From positions 1,302,001 to 1,366,000 of the forward strand of contig NZ_CP041063.1 in assembly GCF_011082085.1 (NCBI RefSeq): a DNA stretch of 64,000 bases. The letters are read 5' to 3'. The notes beneath the pieces are model-generated. The model searched no databases. It saw only the letters and a list, made by a program, of their open reading frames with translations, and had not been told where the DNA came from. Made by a program: the position numbers and the translations under genes. Positions 48,020 to 58,131 of this stretch are shown here, piece after piece. This DNA is from Bacillus sp. Cs-700. Its GTDB lineage: Bacteria; Bacillota; Bacilli; Bacillales; Guptibacillaceae. Numbering within the stretch: position 1 is the first letter of the stretch; every line of letters begins with the position of its first letter.

Positions 48020-48613
48020 TTAAAATAATTCCTTAAATACCTCTTCTAAACGATCGAGTGCTTGTCCCCTATGAGAAATCGCATTTTTCTCTTCAGGAGA
48101 AAGTTCAGCCATCGTTTTACCATAGGAAGGAACGTAGAAAATTGGGTCATAGCCAAAACCATAGCTTCCAGAACGTTCTAACGTAATCATGCCACTGCAC
48201 GTCCCTGAGAAAACCTCTGTGTTTTGACCCGGTATCGCTACAGCAAGAACACAATGAAAGGAAGCGTTTCGCTGTTCTTTAGGAACATCTTTCATTTCCA
48301 TTAATACTTTATCAATGTTGGCCTCATCATCTTTTTCAGGTCCTGCATAACGAGCAGAATACACCCCTGGGTCTCCATCAAGTGCATCGATAACAAGCCC
48401 TGAGTCGTCAGCAATAACAGGCTGGTTTGTTAGCTTCATGATTGCTTCCGCTTTTAACACTGCATTTTCAGCAAATGTACTGCCCGTTTCAGCTACATCC
48501 GGAGAGTTTTCAATGTCAAGTAAAGAAAGAACACTCAGCTCATCAGATTCAAATCTCCGCTTAAATTCTTTTACTTTGCCTTCATTTTGCGTCGCAATAA
48601 GCAATTTACGCAT
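48020..48613 (-). CDS. ysnA: XTP/dITP pyrophosphatase (RdgB/HAM1 family)
   Basis: This house-cleaning enzyme removes non-canonical purine triphosphates. The 197-residue protein starts [15 protein letters not shown] and has [30 protein letters not shown] and the C-terminal AISHRGQAL. Its start overlaps the 3' end of rph by eight bases, indicating translational coupling. Confidence 0.95.
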   Translation of the reverse strand: MRKLLIATQNEGKVKEFKRRFESDELSVLSLLDIENSPDVAETGSTFAENAVLKAEAIMKLTNQPVIADDSGLVIDALDGDPGVYSARYAGPEKDDEANIDKVLMEMKDVPKEQRNASFHCVLAVAIPGQNTEVFSGTCSGMITLERSGSYGFGYDPIFYVPSYGKTMAELSPEEKNAISHRGQALDRLEEVFKELF

Positions 48614-49364
48614 CTGCTGATGATGCCTCCTTTATCTTAGTCGCAAAGTCTCCGATTACTTCAGCTTGTGTGTTAATTAATTCTTCCACACCAGTTTTTC
48701 CAAGTGCAAGCATTTCATTAAGTTGGTTCATATTAAACGTGGCTTCTTCACCTGTACCCTGAAGTTCAACAAATTCTCCGCTTCCTGTCATAACAATATT
48801 CATATCTACTTGAGCAGAAGCATCTTCTTTGTAGCATAAATCTAATAAAGCTGAACCACTTTGGTCAATGCCCACGGATGTAGCTGCAAGGAAGTTCGTT
48901 AACGGCATTTTCTTAATTTGCTTCCGATCCATTGCTTTTTCTACGGCAATTGCGAGAGCCACAAATGCTCCTGTAATGGAGGCTGTACGTGTTCCACCAT
49001 CTGCTTGAATCACATCACAATCAATCCATATCGTGCGCTCGCCAAGCGCTTCAAGATTAACCACGGTTCGCAGCGCCCTTCCGATTAACCGCTGAATTTC
49101 CATCGTACGACCAGCCACTTTCCCTTTACTTGATTCTCTTATATTTCTCTGCTCAGTCGCACGCGGTAACATGGCATATTCAGCAGCAATCCACCCTTTG
49201 CCCTGTCCACGCATAAATGGAGGAACTCGATCTTCAATTGAGGCAGAGCAGATTACTTTCGTCTCGCCTACTGTAATTAAAACTGAACCCTCTGGATGTT
49301 TTATATAATCTCTTTCAATATGTACTTCTCTTAACTCATTTTTTTGACGCCCATCAACTCTCAT
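48606..49364 (-). CDS. rph: Ribonuclease PH
   Basis: RNase PH trims tRNA 3' ends phosphorolytically. The 252-residue protein starts [17 protein letters not shown] and contains [31 protein letters not shown] and the phosphate-binding [20 protein letters not shown]. The length is typical. It lies between gerM and ysnA as in B. subtilis. Confidence 0.96.
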   Translation of the reverse strand: MRVDGRQKNELREVHIERDYIKHPEGSVLITVGETKVICSASIEDRVPPFMRGQGKGWIAAEYAMLPRATEQRNIRESSKGKVAGRTMEIQRLIGRALRTVVNLEALGERTIWIDCDVIQADGGTRTASITGAFVALAIAVEKAMDRKQIKKMPLTNFLAATSVGIDQSGSALLDLCYKEDASAQVDMNIVMTGSGEFVELQGTGEEATFNMNQLNEMLALGKTGVEELINTQAEVIGDFATKIKEASSADA

Positions 49365-49441
49365 ACTCGTCCTCCTATTAGCAAATCTTCCCTTTTCTCA
49401 TCAACGATCATTTAGTCATTTACCTCTCTTAATAAACATGA

Positions 49442-49466
49442 AAAGAGGCAGTATCCCTGCCTCTAC
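49442..49466 (-). terminator. Possible gerM terminator
   Basis: AGAGGCAG and CTGCCTCT form a perfect 8-base stem followed by TTTTC on the minus strand, about 20 bases after the gerM stop codon. Confidence 0.65.
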
Positions 49467-49484
49467 ATCCTATCATATTCTATT

Positions 49485-50570
49485 TTAAAAACCCACTTTG
49501 TTAACGTTCTCCGGTCTTGATACCGGCTCAGATAGAGCGTTTCCAGCTTCATCAATCACTTCAGAATGGCCATCTACGGTTATTGCCACTTCTTTAATGT
49601 CTGCTTGTTCAGTTAACGATAAAACAAGACTATTTAACATATCTTGCTGGAGCACCATTTCTTCAGATCCTGTTAAAATCGCCTCATTGAAATCAAGTGT
49701 TAACAAACCATCCTCTTCATTAGCACCCAATAACTTAATATCTTTAGAAAACTGACTAAATAATCCAGATTGCACAGGTGGCCCTTCCATTAAACTTTTC
49801 AATACTCCCCTTACATCATCAGAAACGCCTTCCATCCGCTTCGTTACTGGTACATAATAGGAGTAGTCTTCATTTTGAGCCATGAAGTAGACTGTAATGT
49901 CTTCACTATTGGAAACATCCACAACATTGCCCATCTCATGATTTATACCATTTGCTCTGCTAACATTTTCTCCAATTGGCGTGCCATTAACGGGCATTTC
50001 TGTTTGATCATAACCGTTGATTTGGATTTTCACGTTCTCTACACCGTCAAATTGGGTAAGAGTCCATGTAACTGCTTCAAGAATTTGCTTCTCATTTTCA
50101 GCAGCATAGTCTTTAAACTCATTTGAAAAATCGACGACCAACGTTTTATCCACCTGGTCAATTCCTTGAACAACCGTACCTGCAGGTAACACTGCTTTAA
50201 ACCCGTTAGGTAGCATTTCGGTTATTGGACCGTCCACCACGAGATATTCAAGCGCTTGTTTTGCAGCGCTTTCCACTGCAGGGAGCTGAAAACTTTGAGG
50301 CACTACCATCCCATTTGCGTCAAGCAGATAAAGCTGACGAGTCGTCATTTCAGTCACTTCTTCAGAAGGTTCTTCACCAGTTGCTTCTTCTACCTCTCCT
50401 TCCTTAGTTGCGCCAGTTTCATTATCCTCCATCTGCTCCCCTTCATTAACATAATCGACCTTTGGGGGATCAATTTCCTTAAGTGACTTTTCAAAACCAA
50501 ATCCACAGCCAGATATCGTTAGTATACATGAAAGCAACAATAGCGCGAATCCAATCCCGCGTAAACGCAT
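49485..50570 (-). CDS. gerM: Spore germination lipoprotein GerM
   Basis: GerM is needed for sporulation and germination in B. subtilis and acts outside the membrane. The 361-residue reading starts at the ATG at 50570 after GGGAGGG. The signal peptide ends with the lipobox ISGC. An acidic linker (about 35-80) leads into two GerMN repeats (about 100-215 and 225-350). The repeats share the pattern VDFSNEF/LDFNEAI and both end in the KEVxIxVDG or KVQINGYDQ type of strand. Confidence 0.9.
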   Translation of the reverse strand: MRLRGIGFALLLLSCILTISGCGFGFEKSLKEIDPPKVDYVNEGEQMEDNETGATKEGEVEEATGEEPSEEVTEMTTRQLYLLDANGMVVPQSFQLPAVESAAKQALEYLVVDGPITEMLPNGFKAVLPAGTVVQGIDQVDKTLVVDFSNEFKDYAAENEKQILEAVTWTLTQFDGVENVKIQINGYDQTEMPVNGTPIGENVSRANGINHEMGNVVDVSNSEDITVYFMAQNEDYSYYVPVTKRMEGVSDDVRGVLKSLMEGPPVQSGLFSQFSKDIKLLGANEEDGLLTLDFNEAILTGSEEMVLQQDMLNSLVLSLTEQADIKEVAITVDGHSEVIDEAGNALSEPVSRPENVNKVGF

Positions 50571-50753
50571 AGCTATCCCTCCCCGGATGGTTTGTACTAC
50601 CATTTATACGAGTTATATTTCAATTTATACCTGACTGTTGATAATAAGTTGTGTATCCATTCTGAAAGGTCAAAGAATGAATGATTTGGATGTTCTTTAT
50701 GAAACTTAGTGATCAGTGATGTTTTATTAAAGAGCGTCAGCCTAATTTTCCAC

Positions 50754-50783
50754 AAAAAAACTCTAATCCAAAGTGGATTAGAG
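50754..50783 (-). terminator. racE terminator overlapping its stop codon
   Basis: CTCTAATCC and GGATTAGAG pair with a 5-base loop and a seven-T run on the minus strand. The racE stop codon lies inside the 5' arm. Confidence 0.9.
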
Positions 50784-51575
50784 CTCGATACGTTTCACAT
50801 TTTTCACAGGATATTCTAGCCAGTGGCTCGCAATCCTTGTAAAGTTATCTATCGATCCAGTTGTTAGAAATGTATGGGAAGGTCGGTTATCACCAGTATA
50901 TAGTAGCGAGCTATATTCTAAGATGCCACTTACTTCATAGGCAGTTTCATCACCAGAACAAATAATAGTCGTCTCTTCTCCCATCACTGATTGAATAACC
51001 GGTTCTAACAATGGATAATGAGTACACCCGAGAATCAATGTGTCAATCCCTTTATGAAGCAGGGGAGAAAGGGTATTACTAACAGTCTGATAGGTTTCTT
51101 TACTGGATAGATTACCCGTTTCAACAAGTGGAACGAAAGGTGGGCATGCGAGGCTTTCCACCTTAACGTCGTCATCAATTGCTTTTAATGAATATTCATA
51201 CGCCCTGCTTTTAATCGTGCCAGCTGTGCCGATAACCCCTATATACTTATTCGTTGTTTCTTTGATCGCACTTCTTGCTCCAGGATGAATTACGCCCCTT
51301 ACTGGTATGTTGAGCTCATCCTGAATTTCTTTAAGAACGACTGCTGTAGCAGTATTGCATGCAATAATTAACATTTTAATTTGATATTTCTCAAGAAGAT
51401 AATTTGTCATTTCCCACGTAAACTGCTTTACCTCGGGCGCAGACCTAGGTCCGTATGGACACCTTGCCGTATCGCCTAAATAAACAATCTCTTCCTTTGG
51501 TAATTGACGCATTATCTCTCGAGCTACCGTTAAACCGCCAACTCCAGAATCGATAACCCCAATTGGTTTTTTCAA
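50778..51575 (-). CDS. racE: Glutamate racemase
   Basis: RacE/MurI makes D-glutamate for peptidoglycan. The 265-residue protein starts [15 protein letters not shown] and has the two catalytic cysteines in ACNTATAV (about residue 75) and [11 protein letters not shown] (about 185). The length is typical. It lies between ysmB and gerM as in B. subtilis. Confidence 0.96.
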   Translation of the reverse strand: MKKPIGVIDSGVGGLTVAREIMRQLPKEEIVYLGDTARCPYGPRSAPEVKQFTWEMTNYLLEKYQIKMLIIACNTATAVVLKEIQDELNIPVRGVIHPGARSAIKETTNKYIGVIGTAGTIKSRAYEYSLKAIDDDVKVESLACPPFVPLVETGNLSSKETYQTVSNTLSPLLHKGIDTLILGCTHYPLLEPVIQSVMGEETTIICSGDETAYEVSGILEYSSLLYTGDNRPSHTFLTTGSIDNFTRIASHWLEYPVKNVKRIEL

Positions 51576-51602
51576 ATCATTTCGCCTCTCTACTTACCGG
51601 TC

Positions 51603-52055
51603 CTATTCGTTTTTTTTCATTTCGTCATAAAGCAGATGCAAACTTTCTTCCAATGCTTTGACTTGATCACCTGAAAATTTTCTTGTAATCTTCTCCAAAT
51701 AGACCTGTCTTTTGTGAATAACTTTTTTAATAATGTCATTTCCCTTATCAAGTATATGAATTCGAACAACGCGACGATCGTGTGGGTCTTTGACTCGTTT
51801 TACTAAATCCGTCTTCTCCATTCGATCGACTAGATCCGTCGTAGTACTACAAGCAAGGTACATCTTATTTGATAGCTCACCAATGGTTAAATCTCCATAT
51901 TCAGAAAGCCATTGAAGTGCTAGAAATTGAGGAGGTGTAATGGAGAATTCACTTAAAAGTTCACGTCCATTTTGTTTAATGATACCCGCCACCATTCGAA
52001 GTGATTTCTCTATATCAACAATCGAAGCTGGTTCTCTCGTTAATTCTTCAGACAT
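51603..52055 (-). CDS. ysmB: MarR-family regulator YsmB
   Basis: This is a 150-residue winged-helix regulator of the MarR family. It has an N-terminal dimerisation helix and the DNA-binding domain (about 40-115, LTIGELSNKMYLACSTTTDLVDRMEK and the wing DPHDRRVVRI). The ligand and targets are unknown. It precedes racE by 27 bases and probably shares its transcript. Confidence 0.88.
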   Translation of the reverse strand: MSEELTREPASIVDIEKSLRMVAGIIKQNGRELLSEFSITPPQFLALQWLSEYGDLTIGELSNKMYLACSTTTDLVDRMEKTDLVKRVKDPHDRRVVRIHILDKGNDIIKKVIHKRQVYLEKITRKFSGDQVKALEESLHLLYDEMKKNE

Positions 52056-52233
52056 TCAGTCTCCCCCTTATTTTATCCTATAGTCTATTTTGATTGTAGG
52101 CGCAGTGAATTGCAAGAAGAGTGTTGCGCGTTCAGCTTCGTTTATACCCAATCAATTTGTGCTAACTCGATCTCACATGCTATGAGACACCCACCAACAA
52201 TTTTTTAGTCCTTGTAGAACACACATTGAAAAC

Positions 52234-52264
52234 AAAAAAAGAGCTATAGTTTCCTATAGCTCTT
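52234..52264 (-). terminator. pts operon terminator overlapping ptsI stop
   Basis: AAGAGCTATAG and CTATAGCTCTT form a perfect stem with a 4-base loop followed by TTTTTTTG on the minus strand. The ptsI stop codon is part of the 5' arm. Confidence 0.92.
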
Positions 52265-53981
52265 CCGTTGCGAAATTTTCTTGTACATAGGTAACCACTT
52301 CTTCATTTGTTGCAAGTGAAAGAATGTGATCGATGTGCGAAGAAATTTCTTCTTTTGAAAGCTTCGTCATTTGACTTCTAGCAGGTAAAATTGACGTTGC
52401 ACTCATGCTGAATTCATCTAGGCCAAGACCAAGAAGAATTGGAATCGCAATTTGATCTCCAGCCATTTCACCACACATACCAGCCCATTTACCTTCTTTA
52501 TGAGCTGCGTCAATAACCATCTTAACAAGTCTAAGAATCGCAGGGTTATATGGTTGGTACAGGTAGGAGACTTTTTGATTCATTCGGTCAGCAGCCATCG
52601 TATATTGAATAAGATCATTCGTTCCAACACTAAAGAAGTCAACTTCTTTAGCAAAAACGTCTGCCATAGCAGCAGTTGCTGGAATTTCAACCATCATTCC
52701 AATTTCAATGTCCTCTGAAACTTGGATCCCTTCACCAATGAGCTCCTCTTTAACAGTAAGAAGCATGTCTTTCGCCTGACGGAATTCACCAACAGTTGCG
52801 ATCATAGGGAACATCACTTTCAGATTTCCAAATACACTAGCACGAAGAAGTGCGCGAAGCTGTGTACGGAAAATCTCAGTCTCTTCCAAGCAAAGACGAA
52901 TCGCACGGAATCCAAGGAATGGATTCATTTCTTTTGGAAGATTTAAATAAGGTAACTCTTTATCTCCACCAATATCAAGCGTACGAATGACAACAGGTTT
53001 GCCGTCCATTTTCTCAAGTACTTCTTTATAAGCATTAAACTGCTCTTCCTCTGAAGGCAATTCATTACGCCCCATATAAAGGAATTCAGTACGGTAAAGA
53101 CCAACACCTTCGCCGCCATTTTCAAGAACTCCTTTAACGTCTTCAGGTGTTCCAATGTTCGCAGCAAGCTCAACATGTTTTTCATCTTTCGTAGTTGTAG
53201 GCTCATTAACAAGCTTAGCCCACTCTTGCTTTTTGGCTTCAAAGTGCTCTTTTTTCTTCGTATAATGTGCGATTTCTTCACCTGAAGGATCTACAATCAC
53301 GTTACCATCGATTCCATCAATGATAACCATCTTCCCTTCCACATCTTCAGAAGTAATCGTTTTCGTTCCAACGACAGCTGGAATTTCCATTGATCGAGCC
53401 ATGATTGCAGAGTGAGATGTTCTGCCTCCAATATCAGTAGCAAATCCTTTAACAAACTGCTTATTTAGTTGAGCAGTGTCAGAAGGTGTTAAGTCTTCAG
53501 CAAGCACAATCACTTCATCTGTAATCGCTCCAGGGGAAGTAAACGTAACGCCTAGTAAATGAGCAAGCACACGTTTAGATACGTCACGAATATCAGCAGC
53601 ACGTTCTTTCATGTACTCGTTATCCATGTTCTCAAACATGCTAATAAACATATTCGAAACGTCGCTCATTGCACTTTCAGCATTTACGTTCTCGTTATTC
53701 ACTTTATCTTTAACCGCATTCAACAACTCAGGATCAGATAAAACGAGAAGATGAGCAGCGAATATCGCTGCTTTATCTTCTCCGAGCTGTTCATTGGCGT
53801 GATTCTTAATAACTTCAAGTTCTTCCTTAGCGCGATGAACTGCTGCTTCAAAACGTTCGATTTCAGCTCCAGCATCAGTAATTGAAGTTTTTTCAATTTC
53901 TAGTGCAGGGTTTTCAAGTACGAATGCTTTCGCAATAGCTATTCCCGCAGAAGCGCCAATTCCAGTCAACTGATTTGACAT
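52254..53981 (-). CDS. ptsI: Phosphoenolpyruvate--protein phosphotransferase (Enzyme I)
   Basis: Enzyme I starts the sugar PTS by taking phosphate from PEP and passing it to HPr. The 575-residue protein has an HPr-binding helical part, the active histidine in [21 protein letters not shown] (about residue 190), and the PEP-binding barrel with [29 protein letters not shown] and the catalytic cysteine in GMCGEMAGD. It abuts ptsH, sharing one base. Confidence 0.97.
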   Translation of the reverse strand: MSNQLTGIGASAGIAIAKAFVLENPALEIEKTSITDAGAEIERFEAAVHRAKEELEVIKNHANEQLGEDKAAIFAAHLLVLSDPELLNAVKDKVNNENVNAESAMSDVSNMFISMFENMDNEYMKERAADIRDVSKRVLAHLLGVTFTSPGAITDEVIVLAEDLTPSDTAQLNKQFVKGFATDIGGRTSHSAIMARSMEIPAVVGTKTITSEDVEGKMVIIDGIDGNVIVDPSGEEIAHYTKKKEHFEAKKQEWAKLVNEPTTTKDEKHVELAANIGTPEDVKGVLENGGEGVGLYRTEFLYMGRNELPSEEEQFNAYKEVLEKMDGKPVVIRTLDIGGDKELPYLNLPKEMNPFLGFRAIRLCLEETEIFRTQLRALLRASVFGNLKVMFPMIATVGEFRQAKDMLLTVKEELIGEGIQVSEDIEIGMMVEIPATAAMADVFAKEVDFFSVGTNDLIQYTMAADRMNQKVSYLYQPYNPAILRLVKMVIDAAHKEGKWAGMCGEMAGDQIAIPILLGLGLDEFSMSATSILPARSQMTKLSKEEISSHIDHILSLATNEEVVTYVQENFATEEL

Positions 53982-54247
53982 TACTTGCCTAGACCTTCGT
54001 TTTCCATAACTTCTGTAAGTCCTGCAATCGCCTCGTCAGCATCTGATCCTTCTGCTTTGATAGTGATTTCAGAGTTTTGTTGAATGCCAAGGCTCATTAC
54101 GCCCATAATTGATTTAAGGTTTACAGACTTTCCGTTATAATCAAGCGTTACGTCAGAGCTATATTGACCTGCTTTGTTTACTAGTGCTGTTGCTGGACGT
54201 GCATGAATTCCTGATTCGCTTGTTACTGTGAAATTTTTCTCTGCCAT
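53981..54247 (-). CDS. ptsH: Phosphocarrier protein HPr
   Basis: HPr relays phosphate from Enzyme I to the sugar permeases and, as HPr(Ser-P), is co-repressor for CcpA. The 88-residue protein has the catalytic histidine in [11 protein letters not shown] (residue 15) and the regulatory serine in [11 protein letters not shown] (residue 46), both conserved, so it can take part in both roles. Confidence 0.97.
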   Translation of the reverse strand: MAEKNFTVTSESGIHARPATALVNKAGQYSSDVTLDYNGKSVNLKSIMGVMSLGIQQNSEITIKAEGSDADEAIAGLTEVMENEGLGK

Positions 54248-54278
54248 TTTAAATTCCCTCTTTCAATTGTTATATTTT

Positions 54279-56315
54279 TTATTTTGATATTGTGATAATA
54301 TCTTTGTCTTCCCGAGAAACAGTACCTTCTTTTGAAAGGTCAATCGTTTCTCCCTCTTCAAGGTTTGTGAACACAATAGGCGTGATTGTTGAGGTTGCAT
54401 TTTCTTTAATATAAGCGAGATCGACTTTCATTAGCTTTTGGCCCTGTTTAATTTCATCACCTTCGCTAATAAATACTTCGAAACCTTCACCTTTGAGATT
54501 AACCGTATCAATTCCAACGTGAATTAGAATTTCACGACCATTAACAGACTCAATACCAATTGCATGCTTCGTTGGGAACACATTCATTATTTTGCCATCA
54601 ACCGGTGCAACAATCAAGCCATCAGTTGGTTCAATCGCAAAACCGTCACCCATCATCTTACCAGAGAAGACCTGATCAGGCACTTCCGTAATTGGCATGA
54701 TTTTTCCTTCTAAAGGAGAGATGAGATGATCTTTCCCTTTATCACCAGAAGGTTTTTCAGACTTTTCTTCTTTCTTCTGATCCTGAAGTGGTTTTGGTGT
54801 TTTCCCACTAATGATGTCTCTAATCTGGCCTTTCAGCCCATCAGATTGTGTTCCAAAGATTGCCTGAATGTTATTTCCTACTTCCATAACACCTGAAGCA
54901 CCAAGGCGTTTTAGACGTTTTTTGTCAACTTCACCTTTATCTGCAACAGAAACACGTAGTCGCGTAATACAAGCATCCAAGTTCGTGATATTGCTTTCGC
55001 CACCAAGAGCTTGAAGCACATTGTAGGCTAGGGCAGTATTTTCTTGGCCGTCGTCTGCAATTTCATCTTCTTCATCTTCTTCACGTCCTGGCGTCATTAA
55101 GTTAAACTTACGAATCGCAAAACGGAAGCCGAAGTAGTAGATTAAAGCAAACACTAATCCTACTGGAATAACTAACCACCACGCTGTTCTACCTTGTAGA
55201 ACTCCGAATAGAAGGAAGTCAATTACACCACCAGAGAAAGTCATACCAATTTTAACATCAAGTAATGCCATAGTCATAAAGGAAAGTCCTGCAAAAATAG
55301 CATGAATACCGAAAAGGACTGGTGCAACGAATAAGAATGAGAACTCAAGTGGCTCAGTAATTCCTGTTAAGAAAGATGTCAGCGCAGCTGACCCCATAAT
55401 ACCCGCTACAACCGCTTTCTTTTCAGGTCTAGCTTCATGGTACATTGCAAGAGCTGCTGCAGGAAGTCCAAACATCATAAACGGGAATTTACCGGTCATG
55501 AACGTTCCAGCTGTAAGCTCAGCACCATCTTTTAATTGTTCAAAGAAAATCTTTTGATCTCCACGGATTATCTCACCAGCAGCATTTGTGTACTGTCCAA
55601 ACTCAAACCAGAAAGGAGAGTAGAAAATGTGGTGAAGACCGAATGGAATCAATGAACGTTCAATGACACCGAAAACAAATGCTGCAAGAGCAGGGTTCGC
55701 ATCAAGCATGTTATGAGAAAATGCATTTAGGCCTGATTGAATTGGCGGCCAAACAAAAATCATGATGACGCCAAGTATCAAAGCTGAAACCGCCGTAGCG
55801 ATTGGAACAAAACGTTTCCCAGCGAAGAAGCCAAGATATTGAGGAAGTTGAATATTATAATACCGTTTATACATATAGGAGGCAAGAATACCGACAATTA
55901 TTCCTCCAAATACCCCCGTTTGAAGAGTAGGTATTCCTAATACATTGGCATATGATGCGCTTTCAGCTACTTGATCAGCCGAAACGCCTTCAAGGACGCC
56001 CATCGTAATATTCATAACAAGGAAACCAACAATTGCGGCAATACCAGCAACTCCGTCTCCATCTGATAACCCAATCGCTACACCAACCGCAAATAGTAGA
56101 GCAAGGTTAGCGAATACAATCCCACCAGACTCTTCCATTACCGTAGCGAGAAGTTGAAACCATTCTGCGGACATGAATGGTAATTTTTCAAGCAATGTTG
56201 GATTTTGAAAAGCATTACCAAATCCAAGTAGAAGACCAGCAGCAGGTAATATCGCCACTGGAAGCATTAGTGCTTTACCAACGCGTTGTAAAACCCCGAA
56301 AGCTTGTTTAAACAT
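54279..56315 (-). CDS. ptsG: Glucose PTS permease EIICBA
   Basis: PtsG imports and phosphorylates glucose. The 678-residue protein starts at the ATG at 56315, after AAAGGAGGA. It contains the EIIC membrane domain (about 1-400, with [15 protein letters not shown]), EIIB (about 430-505) with the phospho-cysteine in [13 protein letters not shown], and EIIA (about 545-660) with the phospho-histidine in [17 protein letters not shown]. It lies first in ptsGHI, downstream of glcT, and is controlled by the RAT/terminator switch in its leader. Confidence 0.96.
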   Translation of the reverse strand: MFKQAFGVLQRVGKALMLPVAILPAAGLLLGFGNAFQNPTLLEKLPFMSAEWFQLLATVMEESGGIVFANLALLFAVGVAIGLSDGDGVAGIAAIVGFLVMNITMGVLEGVSADQVAESASYANVLGIPTLQTGVFGGIIVGILASYMYKRYYNIQLPQYLGFFAGKRFVPIATAVSALILGVIMIFVWPPIQSGLNAFSHNMLDANPALAAFVFGVIERSLIPFGLHHIFYSPFWFEFGQYTNAAGEIIRGDQKIFFEQLKDGAELTAGTFMTGKFPFMMFGLPAAALAMYHEARPEKKAVVAGIMGSAALTSFLTGITEPLEFSFLFVAPVLFGIHAIFAGLSFMTMALLDVKIGMTFSGGVIDFLLFGVLQGRTAWWLVIPVGLVFALIYYFGFRFAIRKFNLMTPGREEDEEDEIADDGQENTALAYNVLQALGGESNITNLDACITRLRVSVADKGEVDKKRLKRLGASGVMEVGNNIQAIFGTQSDGLKGQIRDIISGKTPKPLQDQKKEEKSEKPSGDKGKDHLISPLEGKIMPITEVPDQVFSGKMMGDGFAIEPTDGLIVAPVDGKIMNVFPTKHAIGIESVNGREILIHVGIDTVNLKGEGFEVFISEGDEIKQGQKLMKVDLAYIKENATSTITPIVFTNLEEGETIDLSKEGTVSREDKDIITISK

Positions 56316-56355
56316 TTGTTTTCCTCCTTTTATTTTTCCCCCAAAGAATTTAAAT

Positions 56356-56463
56356 ATAAAAAAGGCATGAGTGACGGTACGACAATTCAATCAGGATATA
56401 CTATACCCCAATCAATTTTTGTCATTCCGGTTTCACTCATGCCTGATCGTATCAGTAACACGT
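56356..56463 (-). promoter_or_regulatory. GlcT-controlled antiterminator (RAT) and terminator of ptsG
   Basis: On the minus strand GTGTTACTGATACGATCAGG and the following CATGAGTGAAACC (about 56463-56429) match the ribonucleic antiterminator recognised by GlcT/LicT-type proteins. Its 3' half overlaps the 5' arm of a terminator, AGGCATGAGTG (56444-56434), which pairs perfectly with CACTCATGCCT (56373-56363) and is followed by six T residues. Only one of the two structures can form. When glucose is present, unphosphorylated GlcT should stabilise the antiterminator. The intervening 60 bases make an unusually long terminator loop. Confidence 0.9.
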
Positions 56464-56480
56464 TACCGTTAAGTATTTAG

Positions 56481-57320
56481 TTATTTAGGAGAAAGCCTTT
56501 GCAAGTGCATTGTTAAGTAAACTGCTTCTGCATCAGGAAAATTCGTACGAAGTTCCTTTTGCATTATCTTAATCAACTTCCAAGACAGATTATAACACAC
56601 AGGATATTCTTCTTTCAACACTTTTTCTAAACGTTCGTGAGCTTCAACTGTCTGATTCAATTCACTTCGTTCAATCGCATGTCTCAGATGACGAACAAGT
56701 CGTAAATAATCAATTCCAGTTCGATCAATGACAAGATGTAGTGAGTCTTCAATCACATGTACCAATTGATTGATTAAAGCTGAATATTTATTAAGCTTTC
56801 CAACACTACGATTTGTAATGGCGCTATGGATATGCAGTGCAACAAAGCCGATTTCTCCATCTGGAAGAGCGACATCTAGCTTATGGTTAATGTGCTGAAT
56901 CACTTCTTCAGCAACTGTATATTCTTTTGGATACATCGTTTGCGTTTCTACCAAAAAAGGATATTTTACATCTAGGCCTTGACGAAGACGTTTAATTGCA
57001 AAGGAAAGGTGATCTGTTAATGACACATGAATATGTTCATCAAGTTGAGAATCTAATTTATCTTCAATCAAAGATATCGAATCATTCATAATGGCAATAA
57101 AAGATTCCGAAACATTCGGTACCAATAATTTGTATTGTTCTTGCTCATGCTTATCGATAAGAACAAAATACTTGTCTACTTTTGATTCATCGAGCCTTTC
57201 GCCCTGTTTTTGATTAAATCCGATACCTTTCCCGGTTAATACTACCTCAGTATTTTGGTCAGAAATAGCAATAACGACGTTATTATTCAGAATTTTTTTA
57301 ATTTCAAATCCACCATTCAT
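56481..57320 (-). CDS. glcT: PTS glucose-specific transcription antiterminator GlcT
   Basis: GlcT is an RNA-binding antiterminator for ptsG. The 279-residue protein has the N-terminal co-antiterminator RNA-binding domain (about 1-58, GGFEIKKILNNNVVIAI) and two PTS regulation domains (about 70-165 and 175-279). Their histidines lie in TDHLSFAIKRL, VALHIHSAI, RLVRHLRHAIER and YLTMHLQRL. The ATG at 57320 is nine bases after AGGGG, and the upstream TTG is less well placed. Its stop codon lies only 18 bases from the RAT. Confidence 0.94.
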   Translation of the reverse strand: MNGGFEIKKILNNNVVIAISDQNTEVVLTGKGIGFNQKQGERLDESKVDKYFVLIDKHEQEQYKLLVPNVSESFIAIMNDSISLIEDKLDSQLDEHIHVSLTDHLSFAIKRLRQGLDVKYPFLVETQTMYPKEYTVAEEVIQHINHKLDVALPDGEIGFVALHIHSAITNRSVGKLNKYSALINQLVHVIEDSLHLVIDRTGIDYLRLVRHLRHAIERSELNQTVEAHERLEKVLKEEYPVCYNLSWKLIKIMQKELRTNFPDAEAVYLTMHLQRLSPK

Positions 57321-57326
57321 GTTCAA

Positions 57327-57634
57327 GTTCCCCTCATTAAACCGGTTTCATTTGTGATTATGAACGTCCTAATGATAGTAAATTACAGGTGTTACGTCAA
57401 TGAGAAAACGTTCCAATCGATCGTCTTCCCTCCATCATAAACGTTTTGGGAATATTTTTCACCTTTACGGATTATATTTCTTTTCTGTCGTTATTATTTG
57501 AGTCTCTATATTTACAAGCGCCTCTAAATCGATAAGCCACCTTTAGTTATTGAAAACGACCCACATCAATTTATCTTTACCGTTATCTTAGAATAGTTTA
57601 ATAACAATCTAACAAACCTCTAAACTTAATAGGA
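57327..57634. other. Intergenic region upstream of glcT
   Basis: No gene is supported in this region of more than 300 bases. It contains the glcT promoter (TTGACG 57400-57395, 17-base spacer, TATCAT 57377-57372). Just downstream is ATGAAACCGGTTTAAT (57351-57336 on the minus strand), matching the CcpA cre consensus except at one position. The stretch 57405-57630 shows nothing I can assign. Confidence 0.5.
57336..57351 (-). promoter_or_regulatory. Candidate cre (CcpA) site before glcT
   Basis: The sequence ATGAAACCGGTTTAAT fits WTGNAANCGNWNNCW except for an A at the usual final C. It lies between the candidate promoter and the glcT start, where CcpA would act as a roadblock. Confidence 0.4.
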
Positions 57635-57658
57635 AAAACCGGCTTTATTAAGCCGGTT
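57635..57658 (-). terminator. gerE terminator
   Basis: AACCGGCTT and AAGCCGGTT form a perfect stem with a 4-base loop and TTTTTCC on the minus strand, a few bases after the gerE stop codon. Confidence 0.9.
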
Positions 57659-57661
57659 CAA

Positions 57662-57889
57662 CTAAATTTCTAACTCTCCCAGTCGAAGCAATTCAACAAC
57701 AGCCTGAGAACGCCCCTTTACTCCAAGCTTTTGCATCGTGTTCGAAATGTGGTTTCGAACTGTTTTTTCGCTAATAAACAGTTCTTCTGCAATTTCTCTT
57801 GTTGTTTTGTCTTGAACAAGTAGTTCGAAAACTTCTCTTTCTCTTTTGGTTAATAGTGGCTTTGGTCGGTAGTGGTTCCCTTTCAACAT
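57662..57889 (-). CDS. gerE: Spore coat transcription regulator GerE
   Basis: GerE is the last mother-cell regulator, modulating sigma-K-dependent coat genes. The 75-residue protein consists almost entirely of a LuxR-type helix-turn-helix (LTKREREVFELLVQDKTTRE, FISEKTVRNHISNTMQKLGV). The size and the position beside sdhB match B. subtilis GerE. A GGAGGG lies before the ATG. Confidence 0.95.
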   Translation of the reverse strand: MLKGNHYRPKPLLTKREREVFELLVQDKTTREIAEELFISEKTVRNHISNTMQKLGVKGRSQAVVELLRLGELEI

Positions 57890-57946
57890 TCCACCCTCCT
57901 CGATAGGGCAACAAAGCTACTTCAACTGAAATCATATAGTCCATAC

Positions 57947-57972
57947 AATATATGAATTTCTATCATACGTGT
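57947..57972 (-). promoter_or_regulatory. Sigma-K-like promoter of gerE
   Basis: CATATATT (57954-57947) fits the -10 CATANNNT and ACAC (57972-57969) is placed about 16 bases upstream, matching the AC -35 of sigma-K promoters. gerE is sigma-K-dependent in B. subtilis. Confidence 0.5.
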
Positions 57973-58101
57973 TACATTTATTCACATTTTCTACCTGATA
58001 TCTTTAATAAAACCAATATGACAACCTTCGCTCTTGTTCATCATTTCCTGAGAAATATCGTAAGTAAAAGGAAATGCATACATCCACAACTATCTTCATC
58101 A

Positions 58102-58131
58102 AAAAAAGATCCCCAAAAGGGGATCTTTTTT
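58102..58131 (-). terminator. sdhCAB terminator
   Basis: AAAAAGATCCCC and GGGGATCTTTTT form a perfect stem with an AAAA loop and a T run, immediately at the sdhB stop codon. Confidence 0.93.
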
